Source: Carboxylicivirga linearis
GTDB taxonomy: Bacteria; Bacteroidota; Bacteroidia; Bacteroidales; Marinilabiliaceae
Assembly (NCBI RefSeq): GCF_018271995.1
Contig: NZ_JAGUCO010000011.1
Location: 79,297 to 143,296, forward strand
Direction of reading: 5' to 3'
DNA: 64,000 bases
A model generated the notes under the pieces. That model made no database searches and was not told the DNA's origin. It saw nothing but the letters and a program-made list of their open reading frames with translations. This document shows positions 1 to 9,265 of this stretch, one piece after another. How positions within the stretch are numbered: position 1 is the stretch's first letter; every line of letters begins with the position of its first letter. A program made the translations under genes and the position numbers.

Positions 1-689
1 TGTTGATATTTTTTAGATGAGCTTCTTTTTACACTTTTAAGAAATTCAGTACTTGAGATCCCATCAACTTGCACTCTTTTTAGGGGATGAGATCTGTCAG
101 TAATCAACATATCGTAATTTGCTTCCCAACCGTAAACGATCCAAGTCAGAAATCGGAAATAATAAGCTACCTGATTTTGTCGAATATGGGAAGAAGCATC
201 TCCAAACAAACTTTCCATTTCAGAAATCATATCCTTCACATCTTCACCATTTATCTGCAATATTTCCTCTCCGCCTTCAAACAAAGTGCTATCATTACCC
301 AGGTAGTAATCTATAAATAATGAACCATCTTCAATGCTTACCAAAAATGGAAATGATAATCCTCCTGACTGGGAATATTCTTTTCGTTGATCAAACGGTA
401 TTTGAATGCCAGTATGTCCGTCTTCAATATTAGCTATTAACCTTGAAAATAATAAATAACAATCATTCTTTGTAAGACTGTCGGGCAAACTGCTTTTTAA
501 TTCTGCCACTTGGTTCTGCCACCAGTTACTTTTCTCTTGATCCAACATTATGGGGTGAATAGCACTAACTTTTTCGGCAAGATAATCCAGATCTGATTCT
601 ACTTCCGCTTTTAAAAAGTATTGATAATTTATTTGCCCATAGGCAATTGACGAAAATAAAATAACTAACAGCGTAAGCAGATTCTTCAT
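1..689 (-). CDS. S41-like peptidase, N-terminal part (cut by window edge)
   Basis: Open frame on the minus strand that starts at the ATG at 687-689 and runs off the left edge, giving about 229 residues. It begins with a signal peptide (MKNLLTLLVILFSSIAYGQ). A helical N-terminal part follows with an EDGHTG motif near residue 92, as in the tri-helical and start region of tail-specific (S41) proteases, and then a PDZ-like stretch (EEILQINGEDV) around residue 140. The catalytic Ser/Lys core would lie outside the window, so activity cannot be judged. The product is probably a periplasmic or surface protease-like protein. A promoter-like TATATTTAC lies at 735-727, about 38 bases before the ATG. Confidence 0.7.
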   Translation of the reverse strand, partial: MKNLLTLLVILFSSIAYGQINYQYFLKAEVESDLDYLAEKVSAIHPIMLDQEKSNWWQNQVAELKSSLPDSLTKNDCYLLFSRLIANIEDGHTGIQIPFDQRKEYSQSGGLSFPFLVSIEDGSLFIDYYLGNDSTLFEGGEEILQINGEDVKDMISEMESLFGDASSHIRQNQVAYYFRFLTWIVYGWEANYDMLITDRSHPLKRVQVDGISSTEFLKSVKRSSSKKYQ

Positions 690-795
690 AATTGGATTCA
701 ATATTTTTCTAATAACTTAAGGTGCCGTAAATATAGACACTTAATAGAAAAATAAAGAATTACAGAAAAATATTGAGAACAAATAACAATAGCAA

Positions 796-3030
796 TTATT
801 GGCTTAAATGAGCCAGCACCAGCTTTATATCGCCATAACTTATTTTTGCCCCCATTGCCTGTTTAATTTCATTTAATAAAGGCATTTCATTGTCTTGGCA
901 GTATTTAGTTATTTTCTTCACTACTTTTTCACTTACTAAATCAAACACATCAATTTCCCCAATCTGTACATAATGAGCCAAATGACTTTCAATAGTTGAA
1001 ACAACAAAGCCACGTTCTTCGGCTATCTCTTTTATGGTTTTTCCGTCTTTATATAAGGCGTAAGTGATTTCCTTTGTTGGTATTTTCTTTGGCTTTTCTT
1101 CTTTGGCTTTTTTTCCTACTGTTTTCTTCGATCGACTTTGTGTTGATTCAAACAAAGGCATATCTTTTAATGAGTCTTTGTTAACCTCTGTTTTTTCAAT
1201 GGCTGATTTTAAAAGAATCTCAGCTTTAAAAATATGTTGTAACTGACGGGCAAATAATCGATCTACTTCATCCAGTTCTTTCAAATATTTCTTTAACCCT
1301 TTGGTTCCTTTTAAATCCTCAACATGATCTTTTACCTTTTGTGATAAAGCCGTTAACTGAGGCTCAAAATATGATTTGGCATCTCCCACTCTTTTATACA
1401 GATGTTGCAACATATCTTCCTTATTCTCAAAAACAATCTTACGGATCTGTAATTTAAACTGATCGCTGACCTTACGAAGAGGTAAAAACTCCTGCAGTAA
1501 GTCTTCAGCCCATTTCTGATATTGCTGCTTTGCTGATCGTTTCGCATCCTTGTCATACGAATCGGCATGGAAAGCCAATCCACTATTCAGCCAGGCAAAA
1601 TCAAATGCATCCAACGCCGCTTCTGAAACATATTGGATGGTAGCCGACTCTAACTCACTTTCGAGAGTACCAACAGGCTGAATATGGCTTGTAAATTCAG
1701 TTACCTGCTGATCGCATGATAAGCCTTGAGTTGGCAAAGGAGCCGTTAGTGTTAATCCTTCCAAACCTGTCAGTCGCGATAAAGCCACATAAATCTGACC
1801 TGGTGCAAAAGCCTGCGAAACATCAATAACTGCTTTATTAAAGGTCAAGCCCTGACTTTTATGAACCGTTATAGCCCATGCCAGTTTTAATGGGTAATGC
1901 GTAAAGGTTCCAATCACCTTTTCTTCAATATCACCCGTTTCGGCATTCAGCGAAAAACGTTTATTTTCCCAACCATACGGCTCAACGATTGCAGATGGTG
2001 ATCCATCTGGGAAACTCACCTCAATCAGATCATCATCCAAAGCACTTATCGAACCAATCTTACCGTTGAAATAACGCTGTTCGCCCGAGTAATCGTTCTT
2101 TACAAACATTACCTGGGCACCTTTTTTCAGCACCAGCTTTTCTTCTATCGGATAATTATACTCGTTAAAATCCCCCGTTACCTCAGCATGAAAGAAAAAC
2201 GACTCGCCAGATAACTCAGCCAATGCTCTGCGATTGATATCATCAGCCTTATAGTTATGCGTGGTTAAAAAGATGTTTCCTTTATCGCTCAAATAATCAA
2301 AACCGGGTCGATAACATTTATTCAACAACTCAACATCTGCCTTGGTAATTTTATTATCGCGCAGGTTATTAAGCAAACTCACAAAATCAGCATCCGATTG
2401 ACGATAAATCTTCTCCAACTGAATAACAATGGGAGATTGCTGCTTTAAAGCCAGGGAATGAAAGAAATAGTACCCTTTATAATAGTTGGATAAATAATTC
2501 CATTCATCATCTTTTACAACAGGTGGAAGCTGCAATAAATCACCTATAAAAAGCACCTGAACACCGCCAAAAGCCATGTCGCGTTGCCTTCGTACTGATC
2601 GTAAAATAGTATCAATGGCATCCAACAAATCGGCTCGTAGCATACTTACCTCATCAATAATTAACAGCTCCAGCTCTTTAAGCATATTTCGCTTTACCTG
2701 ATGAAGTTTTGTCTTCCCTAATAAACTTTTAGGTGTATTTATTTGAGTACTTGTTCCCCCTGAAAAACCAATATTATTATCTGGAACAAAAGCACCATAT
2801 GGCAACTGAAACAATGAATGCAATGTTACTCCTCCAGCATTAATCGCAGCAATTCCGGTTGGTGCAGCCACAATAGTATTTTTGTGGGTATTTGCAGTGA
2901 TCTCGCGTAGCAAGGTTGTTTTACCTGTACCTGCTTTACCTGTTAAAAAAATGCAACGATTGGTATTATTGATGTAGCGCTTGGTTAATTCAGCTATCGG
3001 ATTATATTCAATTGTCTTTTTCTCTTCCAT
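796..3030 (-). CDS. Pif1/RecD-like helicase with C-terminal helix-turn-helix
   Basis: 744-residue SF1B helicase, an ATP-driven 5'-3' DNA unwinding enzyme. Walker A is GKAGTGKTT at residues 31-39, followed by PTGIAAINAGG (motif Ia region), Walker B LLIIDEVSML near residue 125, AITVHKSQGLTF near 390 and YVALSR near 420. The last third is not core helicase: a Lys-rich linker is followed by a helix-turn-helix-like domain (residues about 650-690, KTIKEIAEERGFVVSTIESHL) of the kind found at the end of Bacteroidota helicases of this family. It is a paralogue of the helicase at 35243-37249, which carries TPRs instead. A promoter-like TGACCTTTG lies only a few bases upstream of the ATG, so the leader would be very short. 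Confidence 0.85.
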   Translation of the reverse strand: MEEKKTIEYNPIAELTKRYINNTNRCIFLTGKAGTGKTTLLREITANTHKNTIVAAPTGIAAINAGGVTLHSLFQLPYGAFVPDNNIGFSGGTSTQINTPKSLLGKTKLHQVKRNMLKELELLIIDEVSMLRADLLDAIDTILRSVRRQRDMAFGGVQVLFIGDLLQLPPVVKDDEWNYLSNYYKGYYFFHSLALKQQSPIVIQLEKIYRQSDADFVSLLNNLRDNKITKADVELLNKCYRPGFDYLSDKGNIFLTTHNYKADDINRRALAELSGESFFFHAEVTGDFNEYNYPIEEKLVLKKGAQVMFVKNDYSGEQRYFNGKIGSISALDDDLIEVSFPDGSPSAIVEPYGWENKRFSLNAETGDIEEKVIGTFTHYPLKLAWAITVHKSQGLTFNKAVIDVSQAFAPGQIYVALSRLTGLEGLTLTAPLPTQGLSCDQQVTEFTSHIQPVGTLESELESATIQYVSEAALDAFDFAWLNSGLAFHADSYDKDAKRSAKQQYQKWAEDLLQEFLPLRKVSDQFKLQIRKIVFENKEDMLQHLYKRVGDAKSYFEPQLTALSQKVKDHVEDLKGTKGLKKYLKELDEVDRLFARQLQHIFKAEILLKSAIEKTEVNKDSLKDMPLFESTQSRSKKTVGKKAKEEKPKKIPTKEITYALYKDGKTIKEIAEERGFVVSTIESHLAHYVQIGEIDVFDLVSEKVVKKITKYCQDNEMPLLNEIKQAMGAKISYGDIKLVLAHLSQ

Positions 3031-3221
3031 TGTTTGGCAAAGGTCATCATTTTATACGAATGATAAAATTTGCACATCCATAAATCTAATAATTGGTTTT
3101 AATAACACTTAATAATTAATTCATCCCCTTTATCATTATAATGTATCATTTATCTTTACTAAAGGATATTGGGGGATACACATTTTAACTATCTTGCACA
3201 ACCTAACAAAATAGAACATCA

Positions 3222-3947
3222 ATGATTTGGATCTTACTTTTTCAATTAATTTTCGGAGGTTCTAACAACCCTTTAATGTTTCCCAAATTTGAGAAACATG
3301 CTAAACATATCATACAAGATAAAGAACGCCTTGACAAGGTACTGACAGATCATAAAGAAACTAAATCGAATGTAAAGACTTTCACTAAGGCTGAAAAAAA
3401 GTACAATAAAACCATTCATAAACTGGAAAAAGATGAAAATATTTCCAGAGATAGTATTGAAGTCGTAATACAAGAATACCTCGATTTTAAAAAAGATGTA
3501 CTATTAACAGAAATAGATACTTACACCAAAACCAAGCAAAATATCAAAGAGGAAGAATGGAATCTTATAATCCAAGAATCCATTAAAGGTTTTAAGAAAT
3601 TTAAAAAGTTTCAGGATAAACAAACTGAAAAAAACCACGACTATTGGGTGAAGCTAGAAAAGAAATTCAAGTCAAACGATGAAGATATAAAAAATGAAAT
3701 AACATCGATGATTGATGATTACAACAAATACAAGAGCAAGGTAATGTTACTAAGATCACCGTCGAACAAGAAACTCACAGGTTATTACACTACTAAAGAT
3801 GAGCTTATAAAAATGGTTGATGTGGCAATTAGTGCGCAACGAAAATTATTTGATGTTCGTCTTGACCTTCGTGAGCTGATTTTTAATAATCCTGATAAAT
3901 TTAAAGTCAATAAGGCTATGAATAAATTGAAAAAGGTAACTTATTAA
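3222..3947 (+). CDS. Unknown Lys-rich helical protein
   Basis: 241 residues, family not recognised. A short hydrophobic N-terminus (MIWILLFQLIFGG) may be a membrane anchor or an uncleaved signal. The rest is highly charged (very rich in Lys, Glu, Asp) and predicted helical, with heptad-like runs (KETKSNVKTFTKAEKKYNKT) typical of a coiled coil. No enzyme motif was seen. It is divergent from the helicase gene and ends 11 bases before the convergent MDP-1-like gene, so it appears to be a single-gene unit. Codon use looks like that of its neighbours. It could be a membrane-anchored structural or scaffold protein, but that is only a description. Confidence 0.55.
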   Translation: MIWILLFQLIFGGSNNPLMFPKFEKHAKHIIQDKERLDKVLTDHKETKSNVKTFTKAEKKYNKTIHKLEKDENISRDSIEVVIQEYLDFKKDVLLTEIDTYTKTKQNIKEEEWNLIIQESIKGFKKFKKFQDKQTEKNHDYWVKLEKKFKSNDEDIKNEITSMIDDYNKYKSKVMLLRSPSNKKLTGYYTTKDELIKMVDVAISAQRKLFDVRLDLRELIFNNPDKFKVNKAMNKLKKVTY

Positions 3948-3958
3948 CTTTATAGTTG

Positions 3959-4426
3959 TTATAGTTGGATTAATGCATCGTTGACAATAACTGTGCTTAC
4001 CCCATCATCCACTAAAACGGCTTGCACTCCCAGTGAGCCAACATCATGAATATTGCGCATCTCATCATCAAAAAACACCATCCTTTCAAAAGGTATACCA
4101 CTGTCTTTTTGTAATTGATTAAAATGGGCAATCTTACTACTTGGATAAATCTCCTGATAGGTGAAATAATTTTCAATATCTAATAGTTTAAGAAGTTGCC
4201 TGGCCCACGAAGGAGAACTTGTTCGGGATGCCAAAGCCATTGTAATATTTCGCTCTTTTAAATCATCCAAAATTGATCTTACATCGGGATACAAAACAAT
4301 CTCAGATCCATATGAATCGACCACATGATTATTGACTCTTTTATATGGCGGATTCGTACAATCGCACCAGGTTCCACCTGCATCCCAAAGGGTAAAATCC
4401 AAATCAAAAACAACTAATTTATCCAT
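3959..4426 (-). CDS. Magnesium-dependent phosphatase-1 family (HAD) protein
   Basis: 155 residues. The HAD nucleophile motif VFDLDFTLWD gives Asp8 and Asp10. It is followed by TWCD, then ASRTSSPSWARQLL (motif II, Ser/Thr) near residue 86, Lys at SSKIAHF, and FFDDEMRNI (motif III) near residue 117. The order and the WCD insert are those of MDP-1, a small magnesium-dependent phosphatase acting on phosphotyrosine, sugar phosphates or fructosamine-6-phosphate type substrates. The true substrate here is unknown. A TATTTTTGC promoter element (4430-4438, minus strand) lies almost directly against the ATG, suggesting a very short leader. Confidence 0.85.
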   Translation of the reverse strand: MDKLVVFDLDFTLWDAGGTWCDCTNPPYKRVNNHVVDSYGSEIVLYPDVRSILDDLKERNITMALASRTSSPSWARQLLKLLDIENYFTYQEIYPSSKIAHFNQLQKDSGIPFERMVFFDDEMRNIHDVGSLGVQAVLVDDGVSTVIVNDALIQL

Positions 4427-4631
4427 AAGGCAAAAATAAAGTTTTTATAGAAACTTAGACTTATAGATTATTAGACAATAGATATTCTTCAACTATCAAA
4501 TGCTCTGTGTTTTTTTTGTATAATACCCAAAGACTCTATCTTTACTTTTTCAAAAAAGTAATACTGTATTATTTAATTAAGATGCACATCAACTACTGCC
4601 TACTGACTAAACAACTAACGAACTAACATGT

Positions 4632-5519
4632 ATGGATTATCGCGATAAAGTATTTATAAGCGTTGCTGAAAACCTGAGCTTTTCAAAAGCTGCCGATGAA
4701 TTATTCATCAGCCAGCCCGCTATCACCAAGCATATTAAAGAGTTGGAACGCAAACTCAACATTACTTTATTCGATAGAAAAGGAAATAAGATTTACCTTA
4801 CTGAGGCTGGAAAACTCACTTATAGCCATCTGAAAAAAGTTGAACAGCAGTACCGCGAACTGGAATTTGAGATTGGCAGAATTAACGATACATTTTTAGG
4901 AGAATTAAAAGTGGGAGCTAGTTCAACCATTTCGCAATATCTTCTTCCAAAAGCCATGGCCAGTTTTCATAAGCGATACCCACAAATTGAACTCTACTTG
5001 ACAAATGGCAACTCCTTTGAAATGGAGCAACTATTATTAAAAAATGAAATTGATATGGCATTGGTAGAAAATGGTTCATCGCAATCAAGTATCAAATACC
5101 TTCCTTTTATGAATGATGAACTGATTGTGGTAACAGGCTCAGACAGTATTTATGCCAAGCAAAAAAACATTTCGTTAGCTGATTTTCAAGAAATCCCGCT
5201 TGTTCTTCGTGAAAAAGGATCGGGAACATTAGATGTAATTAAGAAAGCCTTGCAAAATAACGGTGTAAGTATCGAGCATTTGAATACTTTGATTCACCTT
5301 GGGAGTACCGAAGCAATTAAAAATTTTTTAAAAGATTTTGACGGCATTGCTGTTCTATCCGACAAAGCCGTAACAACTGAAATATATCTGAATCAACTGG
5401 TTCAGTTATCAGTGAAAGGCTTTGATATTCCTCGTCATCTAAGGTTTGCTCTGCACCAGGGACAACCTACTCATTTAGTAGAATTATTTATGAATCATCT
5501 TCTTCAGTATAACTTTTAA
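4632..5519 (+). CDS. LysR-type transcriptional regulator
   Basis: 295 residues, full length for the family. The N-terminal winged helix-turn-helix is clear (SFSKAADELFISQPAITKHIKELERKL without gaps, residues about 15-41), followed by the linker helix and a periplasmic-binding-like effector domain (from about residue 90). It precedes a YeiH-type exporter by 71 bases on the same strand and a second exporter behind that. LysR regulators next to YeiH transporters usually control them, so it likely senses a sulfur compound; the effector is not determined. The YeiH gene has its own promoter, so autoregulation plus activation of the neighbour is the expected arrangement. Confidence 0.88.
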   Translation: MDYRDKVFISVAENLSFSKAADELFISQPAITKHIKELERKLNITLFDRKGNKIYLTEAGKLTYSHLKKVEQQYRELEFEIGRINDTFLGELKVGASSTISQYLLPKAMASFHKRYPQIELYLTNGNSFEMEQLLLKNEIDMALVENGSSQSSIKYLPFMNDELIVVTGSDSIYAKQKNISLADFQEIPLVLREKGSGTLDVIKKALQNNGVSIEHLNTLIHLGSTEAIKNFLKDFDGIAVLSDKAVTTEIYLNQLVQLSVKGFDIPRHLRFALHQGQPTHLVELFMNHLLQYNF

Positions 5520-5542
5520 TTATAGACTATAAATATTTACTA

Positions 5543-5574
5543 TTTGTTTTAATTATACACTCGAGCTATTTTTG
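5543..5574 (+). promoter_or_regulatory. Bacteroidota-type promoter for the YeiH-like gene
   Basis: TTTG at 5543-5546 and TATTTTTG at 5567-5574 match the -33 (TTTG) and -7 (TAnnTTTG) elements with a 20-base gap. The expected start is about 12-14 bases before the ATG at 5591. Confidence 0.65.
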
Positions 5575-5590
5575 TTTCAAAATTTAGCTT

Positions 5591-6514
5591 ATGGCTGATG
5601 TAAAAAAATATAGTCGTCCACTAATTCTATTAATTATAATACTATGCTTCACCCCAATAATGTCACCAGCATTGGCATTGTTGTCAGGTATAGCATTGTC
5701 GGCATTAGGCATCAAACTCGAAAAAGTAAAAAAATACACATCATCAGTTTTACAATATTCAATTGTATTGATGGGGTTTGGAATGAGCTTATCTGAGGTA
5801 ATTAAAGCATCAAAAAACGGCTTTATCGAAACAGCTATTTCAGTTGTTGTGGTAATGACAAGCGGGCTGCTTTTAGGTCGCTTATTAAAAGTTAAGAGTA
5901 AAACTGCTATACTGATCTCAGCTGGTACAGCTATATGTGGCGGAAGTGCTATTGCAGCTATTTCTCCCGTTTTAAACAGTGAAGAAAATGAAAGCTCAAT
6001 GGCTTTGATTGTTATATTTATTCTTAATGCTGTTGCCTTATTAATATTTCCTTCAATAGGGCATTATTTTAATCTAAGTCAGGAAACCTTTGGCAATTGG
6101 GCAGCCATTGCCATTCATGATACGAGTTCTGTAACAGGTGCCGGAGCCGCATATGGTTCTGAAGCCTTACAAATAGCAACCACCGTAAAACTAATTAGAG
6201 CATTATGGATTATTCCATTATCTGTAGTTATTGCATTATTTAATAAAAAAGAGGGCAGTAGAAAAATTACCTTCCCATGGTTTATAGTATTGTTCGCCCT
6301 AGCCATTGCAATTGCTAATCTATTTCCATCCATGAGTGAAACGTACACTCATTTAAACTGGTTGGGTAGACGAGGAATTGTAGTGGCACTTTTTTTAATA
6401 GGTTCTGGCTTTTCTGTTAAAAGCATAAAACAATCGGGTTCACGCAGTTTTATTTTGGGCATTGCTCTTTGGTGTATTATTGGTGTTGGTTCATTCTTAA
6501 TCTTAACTTCATAA
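5591..6514 (+). CDS. YeiH-type putative sulfate/sulfite exporter
   Basis: 307 residues, very hydrophobic, about ten membrane spans. It matches the YeiH (Cons_hypoth698) family by its layout and by the Gly/Ala/Ser-rich motif SAGTAICGGSAIAAISPVL (about residues 113-132) and the later HDTSSVTGAGAAYG (about residues 175-188), both typical of this family. Family members are annotated as sulfate exporters, though direct transport data are sparse. Behind a LysR regulator and 2 bases ahead of a TSUP exporter, it likely exports an oxidised sulfur anion across the inner membrane as part of a sulfur-handling unit. Confidence 0.85.
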   Translation: MADVKKYSRPLILLIIILCFTPIMSPALALLSGIALSALGIKLEKVKKYTSSVLQYSIVLMGFGMSLSEVIKASKNGFIETAISVVVVMTSGLLLGRLLKVKSKTAILISAGTAICGGSAIAAISPVLNSEENESSMALIVIFILNAVALLIFPSIGHYFNLSQETFGNWAAIAIHDTSSVTGAGAAYGSEALQIATTVKLIRALWIIPLSVVIALFNKKEGSRKITFPWFIVLFALAIAIANLFPSMSETYTHLNWLGRRGIVVALFLIGSGFSVKSIKQSGSRSFILGIALWCIIGVGSFLILTS

Positions 6515-6516
6515 TT

Positions 6517-7233
6517 ATGCTTAATATCGGAGGTTTTTTGGTTATACTATTAGCTAGTCTGATAAAAGGTATCACAGGCTTTGGTTTTGCATTGATTTCA
6601 TTGCCTTTGTTGATGATTTGGTATTCGCCTAAAGAACTAATTCCGATATTAATGATGTGTAATCTGATTTCGTCCATTCTGATTGTTCTTCAGAAGAAGG
6701 AGAAAAAACTGGTAAACAAAAAATTCAGAACCTTAATTATATACGGAGGTATCTTCACCATTTTAGGAGTCATCACATTAAAAGCAATATCTGAAGGTTT
6801 CCTAGTTAAGTTTTTGGGAGTATTCTTTATCCTCTTATCAATCATCACCCTGCTCAACCGAAGTATGACTTTTGATATTTCGAAGAAATGGTACAAGGTG
6901 GCAGGAGCATTTATCGGATATCTCACAGGCAGTATCTCGGTTAGCGGTCCGCCTTTGGCATTATTCTTAAACATGGCTAATGTAAGTAATCGCGAGTTTC
7001 GTGAGATCTTCTCATGGTTTAATATTGTATCGGCTTTCATAGCCATTATTGGATATTATCATTTGGGTATGATAACGAATCAAATGCTGTTAACAACATT
7101 ATATATAATACCTATCCTGCTATTGGGAACAGTAGTAGGAAAACATTTAAACCAAATATTACCTGCTGCTTTATTTAAGAAAATAAGTCTGTATATCACC
7201 ATTATGGTCAGCATTTTTCTATTGATTAAGTAG
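6517..7233 (+). CDS. TSUP (TauE/SafE) family sulfite exporter
   Basis: 238 residues starting at the ATG at 6517, two bases after the previous stop. A longer frame exists upstream, but it overlaps the exporter in front and adds no conserved sequence. It has seven to eight hydrophobic spans. The family signature LLASLIKGITGFGFALISLPLL (one residue range, about 9-30) begins the first half, and GSISVSGPPLALFLNMANV opens the second half, as in TauE/SafE two-repeat proteins that move sulfite, sulfoacetate or similar organosulfur anions. It is translationally coupled to the YeiH-like gene. Confidence 0.87.
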   Translation: MLNIGGFLVILLASLIKGITGFGFALISLPLLMIWYSPKELIPILMMCNLISSILIVLQKKEKKLVNKKFRTLIIYGGIFTILGVITLKAISEGFLVKFLGVFFILLSIITLLNRSMTFDISKKWYKVAGAFIGYLTGSISVSGPPLALFLNMANVSNREFREIFSWFNIVSAFIAIIGYYHLGMITNQMLLTTLYIIPILLLGTVVGKHLNQILPAALFKKISLYITIMVSIFLLIK

Positions 7234-7273
7234 CACGTAAACTATTCATTTTTAACCTTCCTCGTATAGGAGC

Positions 7274-7307
7274 TATAATATGACAGTTTTTGTACTGTCA
7301 TATTATA
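7274..7307. promoter_or_regulatory. Perfect 14-bp inverted repeat after the TSUP gene
   Basis: TATAATATGACAGT at 7274-7287 and its exact complement at 7294-7307 enclose a 6-base loop. No T tract follows, so it is either a T-less terminator or an operator in front of the SQR-like gene. About 60 bases separate it from the promoter element at 7364. Confidence 0.5.
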
Positions 7308-7363
7308 CCCTGTCGACCACTATCTGCCTATTGACATTTTTCGTTTAGCAAAAAGACAAGCAA

Positions 7364-7372
7364 TATTTTTGC
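7364..7372 (+). promoter_or_regulatory. Promoter -7 element before the SQR-like gene
   Basis: TATTTTTGC fits TAnnTTTG. The expected start gives a leader of about 70 bases that holds a small hairpin (TCCAC at 7388-7392 with GTGGA at about 7400-7404). Confidence 0.5.
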
Positions 7373-7448
7373 TTCAACAATTTTATTTCATCCACTCCGA
7401 CGGTGGAATTGATAAAAATTCGGTTGTACCTTTTGTTAAAAAAAGATT

Positions 7449-8633
7449 ATGAAACCAGAAGCAGATAAACATTTTGTAGTATTAGGTGGAGGAATTGCAG
7501 GTGTTGAGGCAGCCATTAAACTCAGAGAAAAAGGTTATAGAGTAACACTGGTATCAAACCGCGATTACTTTTTTGTGTATCCTATTTCCATATGGATTCC
7601 CGTTAAAGGTATTAGTTTTGACGACAGCTCTGTTAAACTCGACAAGCTTCAGAAGAAACATGGATTTGGACTAATCATCGATTCTGTTGTTCATATTGAT
7701 CCGAAAAATAATAGAGTTCAACTGCAGAACAGTGAAATTACCTACGATTATCTGTTTATTGCTTTAGGTATGCATAAGGTAAAAGCCAAAGGCATCGAAA
7801 ACACTTTATCTATTTGTGGGGCTCCTGAGCAAGCACTTGATATTAAGGATGAGCTTGAAAAACTGGTTCAACGCGGCAGTGGAAAAATTGCGATCGGCTT
7901 TGGTGGTAACCCCAAAGATCCCAAAGGAACCGTTGTTAGAGGTGGACCTGCCTTTGAATTGCTGTTTAATATCAGCACTTACCTAAAGAAAAAAGGATTA
8001 TTGGATTCTTTTGAGCTGAACTTTTTTGCCCCGATGGCTGAGCCGGGTAAAAAAATGGGTACCAAAGCTTATGGGAATCTTAGCAAGTTTTTTAAACGAT
8101 ATAAGGTCAACCAACATGTTGGCAAAAAAATTCTTGGTTTTAATCAAGGTGAGATATTGTTTGAAGGCGATAAGAAGCTCGAAAGCGATCTAATCATTTT
8201 TATAGCAGGTGGATCAGGCCATTCTGTTCTTCAGAATGCAGATCTACCGTTGACTGAATCGGGATTTGTAAAAACACACCCAACCTGTCAGGTAGAAGGA
8301 TACGAAAACATTTATGCTATTGGCGATTCTGCAGACATGATTGGACCTAAATGGGCTGCCAAACAAGGACACATGGCAGAAATAATGGCTGATGTAGCAG
8401 CTTATAATGTACATCAACAGATTTTAGGAACAGGTAAATCAAAAACATACACCGATAAAATCAGCATTATTTGTGTAATGGACTCAGGTGATGGCGCTGC
8501 TTACGTTTCAAGAACCAATAAAAAAGAAACTATGATAATGCTGCCCATTGTTGGGCATTGGTTGAAAAAAGCCTGGGGATTTTATTTTAAGAAATCTAAA
8601 CTGAAACTTATTCCTCGCATTCCGGGAATGTAA
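7449..8633 (+). CDS. SQR-like FAD-dependent oxidoreductase
   Basis: 394 residues. An N-terminal FAD fold (VVLGGGIAGVEAAIKLREKGYRV shortened here to GGGIAGVEAA, residues about 13-22) and a second flavin motif (NIYAIGDSADM, about residue 291) are preceded by HPTCQVEGYEN, typical of sulfide:quinone oxidoreductase and flavocytochrome c sulfide dehydrogenase. Candidate redox cysteines sit in SICGAPEQA (about 119), HPTCQ and ISIICVMDSGDGAA (about 341). It may oxidise sulfide or persulfide at the membrane and pass electrons to quinone. The C-terminus is basic and amphipathic, consistent with membrane contact. It heads a run of redox genes. A different NAD(P)H or ferredoxin partner remains possible. 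Confidence 0.75.
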   Translation: MKPEADKHFVVLGGGIAGVEAAIKLREKGYRVTLVSNRDYFFVYPISIWIPVKGISFDDSSVKLDKLQKKHGFGLIIDSVVHIDPKNNRVQLQNSEITYDYLFIALGMHKVKAKGIENTLSICGAPEQALDIKDELEKLVQRGSGKIAIGFGGNPKDPKGTVVRGGPAFELLFNISTYLKKKGLLDSFELNFFAPMAEPGKKMGTKAYGNLSKFFKRYKVNQHVGKKILGFNQGEILFEGDKKLESDLIIFIAGGSGHSVLQNADLPLTESGFVKTHPTCQVEGYENIYAIGDSADMIGPKWAAKQGHMAEIMADVAAYNVHQQILGTGKSKTYTDKISIICVMDSGDGAAYVSRTNKKETMIMLPIVGHWLKKAWGFYFKKSKLKLIPRIPGM

Positions 8634-8640
8634 GAAATGA

Positions 8641-8700
8641 CATATCACCCCAAACCCCTAAAGGGGCTTACTATGAGGGTTGATCCCTTTAAAGATTCCA
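8641..8700. repeat. Intergenic palindromic repeat remnant
   Basis: The stretch contains AACCCCTAAAGGGGCTT and a shorter AGGGTTGATCCCTTT arrangement. It resembles the CCCTAAAGGG units that recur from 54900 to 58510. No convincing gene fits between the SQR-like gene and 8787. Confidence 0.45.
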
Positions 8701-8786
8701 GATACAGAGAGGCAGATATGAATTAAACAACATTTTATCTCAAGGTGAGGTGGAATTTACGTCAAAAGAAAGATTAAATCGGTTGA

Positions 8787-9260
8787 ATGGAAAATCAAGA
8801 TTATATAAAACTTTACAACGAAAAGGATAAATCAATTCTGAAGATTGCAGAAGACTCGCTGAATCCAAAAATTGACAGAGTAAGTGAAATAATTGCTTAT
8901 TGCCACGAGGCAGGGATTAAGAAAGTGGGAATTGCCAATTGCATTGCTTTTGAAAAGCAGGCTCATGCCTTGGAACAAGTTCTTACTTTAAACAACCTAG
9001 AGGTTGCTAAAGCAAATTGCAAGCTGGGAAAAGTAAAGTTTGATGCTTTGGTTCCAGGTTACAAAGGCACATCGTGTAATCCTGCTGGTCAGGCTGATTT
9101 TCTGCATCAAAACAAAACAGAACTCAACATTATGATGGGACTTTGTGTAGGCCATGATATGATTTTCAATGCTAAATCAAAAGTTCCGGTAACGCCATTA
9201 GTTGTAAAAGACCGCAAGCTAAAACATCATCCATTAGCTGCATTAAACACTGAAAAATAA
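8787..9260 (+). CDS. DUF1847-type putative metal-binding protein
   Basis: 157 residues, matching the DUF1847 family in its core: EIIAYCHEAGIKKVGIANC (about residues 32-50), ANCKLGK, KGTSCNPAGQADFL and MMGLCVGHDMIF. Six cysteines are spread through it. Most DUF1847 proteins also have an N-terminal Cys cluster; that part is absent here, so this copy is shorter and may bind metal or a persulfide differently. It ends 5 bases before the thioredoxin gene and follows the SQR-like gene, which points to a redox or sulfur-related role. No reaction is known. Confidence 0.75.
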   Translation: MENQDYIKLYNEKDKSILKIAEDSLNPKIDRVSEIIAYCHEAGIKKVGIANCIAFEKQAHALEQVLTLNNLEVAKANCKLGKVKFDALVPGYKGTSCNPAGQADFLHQNKTELNIMMGLCVGHDMIFNAKSKVPVTPLVVKDRKLKHHPLAALNTEK

Positions 9261-9265
9261 AAATA

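Noticed and set aside
8671..8730. 16-codon frame before the DUF1847 gene as a second peptide gene
   Set aside because: It lies in a repeat remnant and has no cysteine or leader-like pattern.
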